The notes: a model not told the origin generated them from the sequence alone. 64,000 nt of DNA from Chelativorans petroleitrophicus (GCF_025398195.1 NZ_JAODNV010000014.1:1-64000), one strand, 5' to 3'. Positions 19,997-28,546 are shown, counted from the stretch's first letter. A program made the numbers and translations.

Positions 19997-20476
19997 TCAG
20001 GAAGCCTCGCCTCTTGCCGCGGCCTCAAGACCTGCAATGTCGAGCTTTATCATCTTCAGCATGGCCTCCGTCACGCGCTTGGCCTTCTCGGCATCCGGGT
20101 CGTTCATCAGTTCGCCAAGCCGCTTCGGAACGATCTGCCAGCAGAGGCCCCAGCGGTCGCGGAGCCAGCCGCATTGCTCGACCGAACCGCCTTCCTTCAG
20201 CGCATCCCAGAGCCGGTCGATCTCCTCCTGCGTTTCGCATTCGACCATGATCGAGAAGCTGTGGTTGAAGGGATCTAACGGCCCTGCCTCGATCGCCATG
20301 TAGTTCTGGTCGCCGAGGGTGAAGCCCATGATCTTGACGCTGCCGGGAGGACCGCTCGGGGTTTCAGCCGGGACCGCTGACGCCCAGTCCACCGATGAAC
20401 CGGGAATGAGAGAAGTGTAGAAGCGGACCGCCGCTTCCATGTCCTTTTCGAACCATAAGTGCTGTATGACCTTCAT
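19997..20476 (-). CDS. VOC-superfamily protein, PhnB/3-demethylubiquinone-like
   Basis: A 159-residue protein of the glyoxalase/VOC superfamily, PhnB-like subgroup. It starts with MKVIQHLWFEKDMEAAVRFY, then has GFTLGDQNYMAIEAGP and a closing WGLCWQIVPKRLGELM segment. This subgroup carries the misleading name 3-demethylubiquinone-9 3-methyltransferase; most members have no known activity. The start at 20476 has GGAGG 5 bases upstream. It is convergent with glpK and separated from the upstream amidohydrolase gene by two hairpins, so it is probably transcribed alone. Confidence 0.8.
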   Translation of the reverse strand: MKVIQHLWFEKDMEAAVRFYTSLIPGSSVDWASAVPAETPSGPPGSVKIMGFTLGDQNYMAIEAGPLDPFNHSFSIMVECETQEEIDRLWDALKEGGSVEQCGWLRDRWGLCWQIVPKRLGELMNDPDAEKAKRVTEAMLKMIKLDIAGLEAAARGEAS

Positions 20477-20490
20477 CGACGCCTCCATTT

Positions 20491-20527
20491 GGCCGGCCAT
20501 CCGGCCGAAGACCCCACGAGGGGTCTT
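20491..20527 (-). terminator. tandem hairpins after the molybdenum hydroxylase operon
   Basis: AAGACCCC at 20508-20515 pairs with GGGGTCTT at 20520-20527 around an ACGA loop. A second stem, GGCCGG/CCGGCC (20491-20496 and 20501-20506), follows in the minus direction. Lying between the amidohydrolase stop and the VOC gene start, they probably terminate the long minus-strand operon. Confidence 0.55.
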
Positions 20528-20604
20528 TCTAAGGACGAATGGAGAGAGACATTCCCGACTGGACGATGGTTTTCAAACCGAAGCGACGATCGGACCGTCG
20601 CCGT

Positions 20605-21492
20605 CTAGACCGGCCGATAGACCCGCTGGGCCGTGTTCCGGAAAATGTTCTGCCGATCCGCCTCGGAAAGGGAGGCCGTGGCGTCGCGATAGGCGGTCAT
20701 CATCGTCAGGTGGTCGGTCCACAGCTTCTCGATGGGAAAATTGGATCCGAACATCAGCCTGTCGCTGCCGAAAATTTCCACCGCCCGGCCGATGACGAAT
20801 GCGATCAGCTCCGGGTCGTTCCGGTGCACGAAGGTGCCGAGCCCGGACAGCTTTGCGAAGAGGTTGGGCAGCTCGGAGAGGATGCGCAACCCCTCCTCCC
20901 AGGCGGCAACGGTTTCGGCCGCCATGTCCGTCAACATGCCGCAATGCGTGAGGATAAAGGCGGTTTCCGGGTTTTCGCGCACCAGTTCCGCCCCGTCGCG
21001 CATCTGCGCAGGGAAAAGCTGGAGATCGAAGGAGAAGCCGTAATCCTTGAGCCGGGCGACGTTGGCGCGCACCCTTGGCTCGATCACCTGCCGGGGTGAC
21101 GGCGCGAAGCGGTACTCGGGAACCTCATGCCAATGGAGCTGCATGCGCACGCCGCGCACCAGCGGATAGCGCTTGAGCCGGTCCAGTTGCGGGCGCACAT
21201 CCTCGGCGGTCACGTCCGCATAGCCGACGATGGCATGGGGCCAGCCCGTCTCCTCCGCCGTTCTCTGGACCCAGGCAACCTCGTCCTCGAAACGCTCCTT
21301 GGCCCAATTGGTCTGCACATAGACTGCCTTCGCGACGCCGGACGCCTTCTGGTCGTCCAGAAATTCCTCGATCGGGTAATCCCGCCGGATCGGCTCGTAG
21401 GGGCCGAAGATGCGCGGCACCATCGGGCCGTTGAGCCAGGGAAGGTCGGCCTGCCGCCAAATGTGGAAATGGGCGTCGATCACATCCTGCAT
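20605..21492 (-). CDS. amidohydrolase-family metal-dependent hydrolase (lactonase-like)
   Basis: A 295-residue TIM-barrel hydrolase of the amidohydrolase_2 type, the group that includes 2-pyrone-4,6-dicarboxylate lactonase and L-fuconolactonase. The metal-binding motif DAHFHIW is at residues 4-10. Other expected features are FILTHCGM in the middle and the C-terminal LMFGSNFPIEKL with the catalytic Asp/Asn region. The substrate is unknown. The gene begins 14 bases after the molybdenum hydroxylase subunit gene and ends that operon. It may therefore open a lactone or hydrolyse the hydroxylated product. The start at 21492 is chosen because the protein then begins at the first beta strand. Confidence 0.8.
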   Translation of the reverse strand: MQDVIDAHFHIWRQADLPWLNGPMVPRIFGPYEPIRRDYPIEEFLDDQKASGVAKAVYVQTNWAKERFEDEVAWVQRTAEETGWPHAIVGYADVTAEDVRPQLDRLKRYPLVRGVRMQLHWHEVPEYRFAPSPRQVIEPRVRANVARLKDYGFSFDLQLFPAQMRDGAELVRENPETAFILTHCGMLTDMAAETVAAWEEGLRILSELPNLFAKLSGLGTFVHRNDPELIAFVIGRAVEIFGSDRLMFGSNFPIEKLWTDHLTMMTAYRDATASLSEADRQNIFRNTAQRVYRPV

Positions 21493-21506
21493 CAGAAATG
21501 CCCCGC

Positions 21507-22514
21507 TCAGGCCGCAGCCTGCTGCGCGCGCAACGCTCTCAACACGCGCTCCGGCGTGATCGGCAGCGTGTCCACGCGCACACCGACGGCGTCGTAGATG
21601 GCGTTCGCAATGGCCGGGATTTGCGGATTGGCGCACATCTCGCCCGGCCCCTTGGCGCCGAACGGTCCGTCGCCGGACGGCCGTTCGAGCACGACGATCT
21701 CGGTTTCGGCAATGTCGCCCGGGCCGGGCATGAGATATTCGTTGAAGTCGCGCGCGCCATGATCGCGTACGGGATAATAGGGCTCAGTCGTCTCGTAGAG
21801 CGCGTGGCTCATTCCCATCCACGATCCGCCGATGAGCTGCTGCTCGACCATCTTCGGGTTTAGCGCGCGACCGATCTCGAAGACGTTCTTTATGGAAAGC
21901 ACGCGGACTTCGCCGGTCTCGTCGTCCACCTCCACCTCGGCCACCGTGCAGGCATGTGCATAGCAGGTCGAGGGTTTCATCGCCCCGGTCTCCGTCTCAG
22001 GATAGGAGCGGGGGACAAGGAACATGCCGCGGCCGGAAATGGAACGACCGTGCTTGAAATGCGCTGCAAGCGCGGTCTCAAAGATGGAGATCGAGAGCGA
22101 CGGGGCGCCCTTTACATGGATGTTGCCCTTGCCATCCGTCTCGAGATCGGCGGCATCGGCCTCCAGTTCTTCTGCGGCCACCTCCAGCATGACCTGGCGC
22201 GCCTCCTGAGCGGCGCGGATAACGGCGTTCCCCACGCGGTGCGTGCCGCGCGAGGCGAAGGTGCCCATGCAGTGCGGCCCGGTGTCGGTGTCCGCCGTGT
22301 CGACCGTGACCCATTCGGTGGGCACGCCGATGGTTTCGGCGCATATCTGCGCGATCACCTGCCTCAGCCCCTGCCCGAGATCGACGCTCGAAAGCGTGAC
22401 CATGAAGTTGCCGGTGGGGGTGGAGTGGACCAGAGCCTGGGTGGGGTCTCCGCCCAAATTCATGCCGGTGGGATAGTTGATCGCCGCCACGCCGCGACCG
22501 CGTTTCCAAGCCAT
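21507..22514 (-). CDS. molybdenum hydroxylase large subunit, C-terminal half
   Basis: A 335-residue piece equivalent to the C-terminal half of xanthine-dehydrogenase-family molybdopterin-binding subunits. It has VDLGQGLRQVIAQICAE, the cofactor-binding FASRGTHRVGNAV and the family's catalytic Glu region in FGAKGPGEMCANP (the KGxGE pattern). It starts with MAWKRGRGVAAINYPTG. Its ATG lies in the same frame as the upstream half, with only TGA and GAC between them. GGGAGGG lies 8 bases before the ATG, so separate translation by re-initiation is plausible. Together the halves total about 790 residues, the usual size of one subunit. Confidence 0.85.
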   Translation of the reverse strand: MAWKRGRGVAAINYPTGMNLGGDPTQALVHSTPTGNFMVTLSSVDLGQGLRQVIAQICAETIGVPTEWVTVDTADTDTGPHCMGTFASRGTHRVGNAVIRAAQEARQVMLEVAAEELEADAADLETDGKGNIHVKGAPSLSISIFETALAAHFKHGRSISGRGMFLVPRSYPETETGAMKPSTCYAHACTVAEVEVDDETGEVRVLSIKNVFEIGRALNPKMVEQQLIGGSWMGMSHALYETTEPYYPVRDHGARDFNEYLMPGPGDIAETEIVVLERPSGDGPFGAKGPGEMCANPQIPAIANAIYDAVGVRVDTLPITPERVLRALRAQQAAA

Positions 22515-22517
22515 GTC

Positions 22518-23885
22518 TCAGCCCTCCCTCACCCGCGACGACATCGCCATGAAACGCTCGTCCACCGGCCAATCCGCCACGATCGAGGCTTCCTGCATGC
22601 ATTCGATGAGAGCAGCCCCTTCGGTCGGCTGCCGGTGGGCTTTCATGTCGCCGTCCCGATAAGCGTTGATGAAGCGGAATTCGAGCGGGTCCATCCCGAT
22701 GAGCCGGGCGAGCTTGTCCATCTGCACTTCGAGTGCGAAATCCGCGATGGTCACACCGAAACCGCGCATCGCGCTGGAAGGCGTGCGGTTGGTGTAGACG
22801 CAGTAGCTGTCGATCCACACATTCGGGATCGTGTAAGGCCCCGGGAAATGCGCCGCCGCCTTCTGCGCGCCGTAGGGCGAATGGCGGGAATAGGCGCCGG
22901 CATCGACATAGGCTGTGACCTTGCGCGCAACGATGCGCCCGTCGCGCATCACGCCATCCTTGATGACGATCTTCTCGGCCGCGCGCGGCGAGGAAATCTG
23001 CATCTCCTCCTCCCGCGTGTAGATGAAGGAGACCGGGCGGCCGGTGAGTTTGGCCGCAAGAATGGCAATCGGCTCGACGATGACGTCCACCTTGCCGCCG
23101 AAGCCGCCGCCGACGGTGCCGCCCACCATGTGCAGCCGGTGACCGGGCATCTGCAGGATGATGGATGCGTTGTCGAGCGTAAAGAACATCGCCTGTGTGT
23201 TGGTGTAGCAGGTAAAGCGGCCGTTCGCCTCCGGCACCACGATGCAGCCGGTGGTCTCGACGGGCGCATGCTCGATGGGGCTCGATTGATACGTCTCTTC
23301 GAGGATGTGATCGGCGGCGGCAAAGCCCTCCTCGACGTCGCCGAAGCGGATCTTGCGGCATTCGCCGCTGTCGTAGAGGTAGTAGTTGCGGCCGTGATGC
23401 TCGTTGACGATCGGGGCGTCGGGCTTCAGCGCATCCTCGATGCTGAGAACGGGTTCAAGCACCTCATATTCGACCTTGACCTTGGCCGCGGCCTCCTGTG
23501 CGGCGCGCTCGGTCTCGGCAAGCACCGCCACCACAGCCTCGCCCTTCCAGCGCACCTTGTCTTCCGCGAGCACATGCTCATCTTCCGGCCCGACCTGGAT
23601 GAGGATGAGAATCGTGTAGAGATTCTGCGGCACGTCCTTGGCCGTTAGAATGCGCACGACGCCCGGATGCTTCTCCGCTTCGCTGGTATCGATGCTCAGA
23701 ATGCGGGCGTGGTGGTGCGGGCTGCGCACCATCTTGAGATACAGCATTCCGGGAAAGGTGCGGTCTGCGAAATAGACTGTACGGCCGGTGACATGGCCGC
23801 GCAGATCGGTACGCGGGAGCGGCTGGCCGATCTCGGAGAAATCGTCGTTGCGTTCGTCCGCGAAATAGGTCTTGGCGAGCTTCAT
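22518..23885 (-). CDS. molybdenum hydroxylase large subunit, N-terminal half
   Basis: A 455-residue piece equivalent to the N-terminal half of xanthine dehydrogenase/CoxL-type subunits. It has the ald_Xan_dh a/b hammerhead domain (VTGRTVYFADRTFPGMLYLK), then the start of the molybdopterin-binding domain with GGTVGGGFGGKVDV and the AMRGFG loop. It ends at TGA shortly after MAMSSRVREG, and the same frame continues into the C-terminal half. AGGAGGC lies just ahead of the ATG at 23885. The 2Fe-2S gene upstream ends 10 bases before it. Either a natural split subunit or one gene with a nonsense codon. Confidence 0.85.
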   Translation of the reverse strand: MKLAKTYFADERNDDFSEIGQPLPRTDLRGHVTGRTVYFADRTFPGMLYLKMVRSPHHHARILSIDTSEAEKHPGVVRILTAKDVPQNLYTILILIQVGPEDEHVLAEDKVRWKGEAVVAVLAETERAAQEAAAKVKVEYEVLEPVLSIEDALKPDAPIVNEHHGRNYYLYDSGECRKIRFGDVEEGFAAADHILEETYQSSPIEHAPVETTGCIVVPEANGRFTCYTNTQAMFFTLDNASIILQMPGHRLHMVGGTVGGGFGGKVDVIVEPIAILAAKLTGRPVSFIYTREEEMQISSPRAAEKIVIKDGVMRDGRIVARKVTAYVDAGAYSRHSPYGAQKAAAHFPGPYTIPNVWIDSYCVYTNRTPSSAMRGFGVTIADFALEVQMDKLARLIGMDPLEFRFINAYRDGDMKAHRQPTEGAALIECMQEASIVADWPVDERFMAMSSRVREG

Positions 23886-23895
23886 TCCTGCCTCC

Positions 23896-24375
23896 TCACG
23901 CCGCCACCGAATTGGAGCGCGCCGCCGCAAGCACCGCCCGGATGATCGGCTCATAGCCCGTGCAGCGGCAGATATTGCCGGAGATGGCCTCGATCACGTC
24001 CTCGCGGCTGGGATTGGGATTGCGCTCAAGCAGGACCGTAGCTGCCATGATCATGCCCGGTGTGCAGAAGCCGCATTGCGCGGCGAACTCCTCCTCGAAG
24101 GCACGCTGCAGAGGATGAAGCACGTCGCCGGAGGACAGGCCCGCAGCGGTACGGACGTCCTTTCCATTGCTGGTCTCCGCCAGCGTCAGGCAGGCAAGGG
24201 TCAGCTCCCCGTCCACAATCACTGAACAGGCGCCGCAACTGCCCTGGCGGCAGCCGGCCTTGGGTGAAGTATCCCCCATCTTGTCGCGCAACACGGAAAG
24301 CAGGGTGGAGCCGCTTTCCACAAACTCCGCCCTTTCGCTGCCGTTGAGCGTGAACTGTACTGCAATCTTCGCCAT
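23896..24375 (-). CDS. molybdenum hydroxylase 2Fe-2S subunit
   Basis: A 159-residue electron-transfer subunit of the CoxS/xanthine dehydrogenase small-subunit type. It binds two [2Fe-2S] clusters. The plant-ferredoxin-like N-terminal domain has the ligand pattern in AGCRQGSCGACSV plus a later Cys in TLACLTL. The helical C-terminal domain has QCGFCTPGM and GNICRCTGY. The length is typical. GGAGGAGG lies ahead of the ATG. It passes electrons between the molybdenum site and FAD in a complex with its operon partners. Confidence 0.95.
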   Translation of the reverse strand: MAKIAVQFTLNGSERAEFVESGSTLLSVLRDKMGDTSPKAGCRQGSCGACSVIVDGELTLACLTLAETSNGKDVRTAAGLSSGDVLHPLQRAFEEEFAAQCGFCTPGMIMAATVLLERNPNPSREDVIEAISGNICRCTGYEPIIRAVLAAARSNSVAA

Positions 24376-24415
24376 CGCCTCCTCCCAAAACCGATGGTTA
24401 TGCGGCCTCGCCTCC

Positions 24416-25213
24416 TCAGCTCAGAAGCAGCCTGCCGAGATGCACCGGCAGAACCTCGCGCCGGTACCACGCGCTGGCGATCGCGTCCGTGGGCGGGTCC
24501 GTTCCCTCCAGCGCGACCGCAAGCGCATCGGCGACGCCTTCCCGAGTCCGCGGCCGTCCAGCAAGCGCAGCCTCGGCCGCGCGGGCACGAACCGGATGCG
24601 CGGCCATCGCGCCAAGCGCTATCCGGGCCGAGGCGATCACGCCCGCCTCCTCGCGCAGATCGGCGGCAATGGTCAGCACGGCAGCCCCCTTTGGATGAAC
24701 GCGGCTGACCTTCAGGAAGCGGAAGCTTTCGGGCGACGGCAACGTGAACGCCACAGACGTCACGATGGCCGTGCCCTCCAGGCGGTCGCGCCTTTCGAAG
24801 AACGCATCGAGCGGGAGTTCCCCCTCCTCCGTCGAAACCACCGCGTCGAGCGCCAGAAGCGCGGCCGCAAAATCGCCATAGGGCGCGTGCGCGAACAGAT
24901 TGCCGCCGACCGTGGCCATATTGCGCACGGCCGGGCCGCCCACAGCACGGGCCGCCGGGGCAAGAACCTGGAGCTCAGGATGGGCAAGGATCGCGCTCAT
25001 GGTAACGGAAGCCCCGATCCGAGCCCGGCCATCCCTGACCTCGACCCCTGAAAGGGCGGGGTCCACCGCGCGCACGACGGTGGAGAAGGTCAAATCCCCT
25101 TCATTGGCAGCCCGCACCACCAGCGTGCCGCCGCCCATATAGCGGGACCCGGCAGTCTTGAGCGCGGACCGGGCTTCCGCCACCGTCGCACAGGTCTGAA
25201 GGGTCAGGCCCAT
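24416..25213 (-). CDS. molybdenum hydroxylase FAD-binding subunit (CoxM type)
   Basis: A 265-residue FAD subunit of the CoxM/xanthine dehydrogenase medium-subunit type. The FAD pyrophosphate-binding pattern is present in YMGGGTLV and in the second loop RNMATVGGNLFAHAPYGD. A CO-dehydrogenase flavoprotein C-terminal domain follows (SRVHPKGAAVLTIAADL and onward). The subunit passes electrons to the final acceptor. It starts 9 bases after the SRPBCC gene stop. AGGAGGG lies ahead of the ATG. Confidence 0.92.
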   Translation of the reverse strand: MGLTLQTCATVAEARSALKTAGSRYMGGGTLVVRAANEGDLTFSTVVRAVDPALSGVEVRDGRARIGASVTMSAILAHPELQVLAPAARAVGGPAVRNMATVGGNLFAHAPYGDFAAALLALDAVVSTEEGELPLDAFFERRDRLEGTAIVTSVAFTLPSPESFRFLKVSRVHPKGAAVLTIAADLREEAGVIASARIALGAMAAHPVRARAAEAALAGRPRTREGVADALAVALEGTDPPTDAIASAWYRREVLPVHLGRLLLS

Positions 25214-25222
25214 CGCACCCTC

Positions 25223-25666
25223 CTATTTTTCTCCCGCGAAGAGCTTCTTCAGAGCATCGAAACCGCCCTGGAACACGTTCGCGCCCATGCCTTCGGCGAT
25301 CTTGTCAGCTTCCTCGGGCGGGGCATCGAAGGTGGCGCTCCAGATGGCGAAGGTGCGGTCGCCGTCGGTGACCGGAATGAGCCTGAGCGTCGCCACGTGG
25401 TTCGTGATCGGTTGCGGCGTCTCCAGGATCGTATAGGTCACCGAATGGTCGTGATCGGAAAGGGCGAGCAGCTTCTCCCTCAGCGTGGCGCCGCTCACGA
25501 TCTGGAACCGGCGCACGCAGCCGATCTCGCAGGACGGGCGGCCATCCTCGATCTCGCTTTTCACCATGCGCGGATGCCAGTCGGGCAGTGCGTTGAAATC
25601 GCGGATCACCGCCCAGACCTTTTCCACCGGCGCGTCTATAACGCTGGAGACAGTGACGCTCGCCAT
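25223..25666 (-). CDS. SRPBCC-family protein (polyketide cyclase/CoxG-like)
   Basis: A 147-residue START/Bet v1-like protein with a hydrophobic cavity. It begins MASVTVSSVIDAPVEKVWAV, has the RDFNALPDWHPRM segment and ends in a C-terminal helix (FQGGFDALKKLFAG). Such proteins bind lipids or aromatic ligands. In carbon monoxide dehydrogenase operons, the SRPBCC protein CoxG anchors the enzyme to the membrane, so this first gene of a Cox-like operon may do the same or deliver the substrate. GGGAG lies before the ATG at 25666; a longer frame to 25816 lacks support. The 216-base region upstream should hold the operon promoter, but I see no clear elements in it. Confidence 0.8.
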   Translation of the reverse strand: MASVTVSSVIDAPVEKVWAVIRDFNALPDWHPRMVKSEIEDGRPSCEIGCVRRFQIVSGATLREKLLALSDHDHSVTYTILETPQPITNHVATLRLIPVTDGDRTFAIWSATFDAPPEEADKIAEGMGANVFQGGFDALKKLFAGEK

Positions 25667-25882
25667 ACCAGGCTCCCTCCCTGCGGATGCTCCTCGAGAA
25701 CCCCTCTGCTTTTCGCGGAAATGCAGAAGGGATCGCCAAGTTATTGTTGCGCAGTTCCAGACGGAAACCGGATCACCTGTTCCTGGAATTGCGCCCCAGG
25801 GAAGGATAACCGCCATGGCAGGCGATGCTTATCATTGCGTCTGGCGGCCGTATCAATCCGTCTGAAAATCGCAGCGCTGATG

Positions 25883-26707
25883 CTACTGCCGCAGCTCCCG
25901 CGCCGCGGACCGGTAGACGTTGGGCGGCACGCCAAAATGATCGCGGAAGAAGCGCGAAAAATTGCCCTGCGTGGAAAAGCCGAGCCCGCAGGCGATGTCG
26001 ATCAGCGGCTGCTCCGACATCCGCAGCCGCCGCGCCGCCTCTGCCATGCGCATGGAGTTCCAGTAGACATTGGGCGTGAGCCCCATCTGCTCCTTGAACA
26101 GGGCGAAGAAGTGGGGGCGCGAGAGCCCCACGCTGCGCGCGACCTTGTCGAGACAGGCCCGGTCCGCGATGCGGCTTTTCATCAGTGCCGCGGCCTTGCG
26201 CACCCGGTGGTCGCGCACGCCAGCGGGCGGCGCCTCCGCATGGCGCCTCTGCGCGTCCGAAGCGTCGAGGATGCGGTCGATGAGGCGCTTCGTCTCGTAT
26301 GCCGCAAGATGCGGAGGCGCGTCGCCATCCTTGAGGCTGTTCAAGAGCTGGACGGCGGACGTGTTCAGGCCCGCATCCATGGGAATGGCGCTCGTCGCAA
26401 ACACCCTTTGCGCATGAAGGTTTCCACGCCGCCGGACGATCCAGTCCGGATCGATGTAGAAAGCGAGAAACTGCCCTTCCCCGCCGGACGGGAAATCGTG
26501 CCGGTGCGGCTGAAGCGCGTTCACGCCGACCGCCACGCGAGGGCCGGGACGCACGCGCTCGCCGCCGACGGTCATCTCGCCGGCGGAACCCGCCAGCCAG
26601 ATGATAATATGCACTTCCTCATGGGCGTGGCTGACGAGATCGTTCGCCACGGTCAGAATCGAGACGTGGCCGAACTCGCCCCGAAAGAGCTTGATGGCGC
26701 TCGACAT
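25883..26707 (-). CDS. AraC-family transcriptional regulator
   Basis: A 274-residue regulator. An N-terminal cupin-like effector domain (HEEVHIIIWLAGSAGEM, then a PHRHDFPSGGEGQ segment) is followed by a C-terminal pair of helix-turn-helix motifs with LDKVARSVGLSRPHFFALF and IDIACGLGFSTQGNFSRFF, ending in PNVYR. It lies directly upstream of, and in line with, the molybdenum hydroxylase operon, so it is the likely activator of that operon. GGAGG lies 5 bases before the ATG at 26707. It may also act on the amidohydrolase gene upstream, but orientation makes that less likely. Confidence 0.88.
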   Translation of the reverse strand: MSSAIKLFRGEFGHVSILTVANDLVSHAHEEVHIIIWLAGSAGEMTVGGERVRPGPRVAVGVNALQPHRHDFPSGGEGQFLAFYIDPDWIVRRRGNLHAQRVFATSAIPMDAGLNTSAVQLLNSLKDGDAPPHLAAYETKRLIDRILDASDAQRRHAEAPPAGVRDHRVRKAAALMKSRIADRACLDKVARSVGLSRPHFFALFKEQMGLTPNVYWNSMRMAEAARRLRMSEQPLIDIACGLGFSTQGNFSRFFRDHFGVPPNVYRSAARELRQ

Positions 26708-26825
26708 CGTTTCCTCCCCAGGGGCTCCTCCTTCCCCTGCCGGTAGAATTTTCATGCCGGATCAGAGCACAGTCAAGACATTCGGCAGGCTTCGTCTAGG
26801 GGCACACCGATGGGGTTATGGCAGA

Positions 26826-28070
26826 TCAACAGTCGCCGCGGTGCATCGGCCCGAAATGCCGGGCGACCACATCGGCGTGCATTTCGGGGTGATGGTGCGT
26901 GAAGCTGCCGAGATCAGGAGCGCTTCCGGCGGGTTCGTTCGGCCACCATGAGCCGCCGACGACGATGCCCTGGGAGACGAGCCGTTCCTTGCCCTCCACG
27001 ATTTCTCCGTTTACGTCCATATAGGTGAAGCGGCCCGGCTTGAGCTTCAGCACGGCAGCATCGCCCGGCGAGCCGACGGTGAGGGTGCCGAGTTCCGATC
27101 GGCCGATGGCGGCGGCGGGGCGTTCTGTGACCGCGCGCACCACATCCACAAGCGGCATGCCGAGCACAAGCAGCTTCGACATGCAGGTCAGAAGATCGAA
27201 GGCCGGACCGTCGGCACAGAACAGATGCAGGTCGCTGCTGATGACATCCGGCGCGAAACCTTCCGCGATCATGGTCCGCGCCACGGAGAAATCGAACGAG
27301 CCCATGCCGTGGCCGATGTCGAAAATGATCCCCCGCTCGCGCGCCGCCAGCATGTCGGCACGGATGCGCCCTGCTCCGTCGATCGCCGCATTGGGGAATG
27401 GCCGGTAGCAGTGGGTCAGCACGTCACCCGGGCGCATGCACCGCAGCACCTCCAGCCGGCCGGGCGGCGGCTCGTCGATATGCGCCATCAGGGGAAGTTG
27501 CGCCCTGTCGGCCGCCTCCACCGCCATCTCGACCGGCGCGATACCGCTGTTGCCCCCGGCAATACGCCCGGAACGCACCTTGACGCCCACCACGAGATCT
27601 CTGTTGTCGCGGATCGCGGCAACCGCCTCGCGCGGATCGAGCAGGCGCAAATCCCCGCATTCGCCCACCATGATGCGGCTTGAGAAACCGAAAATCCCAG
27701 GGAAGGAGATGTTGACGAAGGCAAGGATGCGCGCACGGGAACGCTCAATGACATGCCGGCGGAAACCGAGAAAGTTGCCCGCACCGGCGCTGCCCGCGTC
27801 AACGAAGGTGGTGGTACCGCTGCGCGGTGCCAGCTGGTCGGCACAGACGCCAAGCGGCGTGCCGCCCCAATAGACGTGGCTGTGCAGGTCGATCAGGCCC
27901 GGCGTGACGAGGCAGTCCGTGGCATCGACGACCTGCCTGGCGTTCTCGGCCGGAATCTCAGGCTCCACCGCCATCACACGGCCGTTGGAAAAGGCGATGT
28001 CGCGCTTGCCGTCGATGCCGGCTGCGGGATCGATGACGCGTCCGCCCCGCAATAGAAGATCATATGGCAT
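26826..28070 (-). CDS. amidohydrolase/deacetylase-family metallohydrolase
   Basis: A 414-residue dihydroorotase-like TIM-barrel metal hydrolase of the group annotated as amidohydrolase/deacetylase. The N-terminal small beta domain (LLLRGGRVIDPAAGIDGK) leads to the metal ligands in TPGLIDLHSHVYWGG. Further ligands are the probable carboxylated Lys in VVGVKVRSG, His in LMAHIDEP and in LTHCYRPF, and the catalytic Asp in VISSDLHLF. Known members act on N-acetyl-D-amino acids and related acylated substrates. The gene follows the RidA gene after a 110-base gap that contains a hairpin, and appears to close the importer operon. Confidence 0.85.
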   Translation of the reverse strand: MPYDLLLRGGRVIDPAAGIDGKRDIAFSNGRVMAVEPEIPAENARQVVDATDCLVTPGLIDLHSHVYWGGTPLGVCADQLAPRSGTTTFVDAGSAGAGNFLGFRRHVIERSRARILAFVNISFPGIFGFSSRIMVGECGDLRLLDPREAVAAIRDNRDLVVGVKVRSGRIAGGNSGIAPVEMAVEAADRAQLPLMAHIDEPPPGRLEVLRCMRPGDVLTHCYRPFPNAAIDGAGRIRADMLAARERGIIFDIGHGMGSFDFSVARTMIAEGFAPDVISSDLHLFCADGPAFDLLTCMSKLLVLGMPLVDVVRAVTERPAAAIGRSELGTLTVGSPGDAAVLKLKPGRFTYMDVNGEIVEGKERLVSQGIVVGGSWWPNEPAGSAPDLGSFTHHHPEMHADVVARHFGPMHRGDC

Positions 28071-28127
28071 TCGCCTTCTCCATTCCTTGCCGCCGGAGCG
28101 CCTTCCGCGGCCGTATCTCTCAACGCG

Positions 28128-28159
28128 GGTGAGGCGTTCCCGCGCGGAGCCGCCTCACC
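28128..28159 (-). terminator. 9-bp stem-loop between the RidA and amidohydrolase genes
   Basis: GGTGAGGCG at 28128-28136 pairs perfectly with CGCCTCACC at 28151-28159 across a 14-base loop, just after the RidA stop in the direction of transcription. Without a U-run it is more likely an attenuating or RNA-stabilising hairpin than a strong terminator. Confidence 0.4.
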
Positions 28160-28180
28160 AATGGTCCATGGATGGCTGCG

Positions 28181-28546
28181 TCAAACGGGTTTGTACGCAA
28201 CCGCTTCGACCTCGATCTTGATGTCGATCATGAGGCGCGACTCGACCGTCGTCCGCGCCGGTGGGTCCTTCGGAAAATACTTCGCGTAGACGGCGTTGAA
28301 CGTGCCGAAATCGCGCGCGTCCTCAAGCCAGACGGTGGTCTTGACCACGTCGTCCAGCGTGCAGCCGGCAAGCTCCAGCGCCGCCTTGAGATTTTCAAGA
28401 ACCTGTTCGGTCTGCTCGGCAATCCCGCCCTTGACGACAACGCCATCCGGCCCGACCGGCACCTGGCCGGAAACGAAGACGAAATCGCCGGCGCGCACGG
28501 CGGGCGAAAGCGGCACATGGGACTTGCCGAAAACCTGCTTGGGCAT
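28181..28546 (-). CDS. RidA-family enamine/imine deaminase
   Basis: A 121-residue RidA/YjgF-family protein. It has LSPAVRAGDFVFVSGQVP near the N-terminus, the GGIAEQTEQVLENL segment and the VVKTTVWLED region. The family's active-site Arg is normally near residue 105; the C-terminal PPARTTVESRLM supplies a candidate. RidA enzymes hydrolyse reactive enamines and imines from PLP enzymes or amine oxidations. Its place between importer permeases and an amidohydrolase suggests that the pathway produces such an intermediate. AAGGAG lies before the ATG. The permease gene ends 24 bases upstream. Confidence 0.9.
   Translation of the reverse strand: MPKQVFGKSHVPLSPAVRAGDFVFVSGQVPVGPDGVVVKGGIAEQTEQVLENLKAALELAGCTLDDVVKTTVWLEDARDFGTFNAVYAKYFPKDPPARTTVESRLMIDIKIEVEAVAYKPV

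Noticed and set aside
22515-22580. Selenocysteine insertion at the TGA in the molybdenum hydroxylase gene
   Set aside because: No convincing SECIS-like hairpin in the bases after the TGA, and a good ribosome site and ATG follow directly. Kept only as a remote option in the finding.
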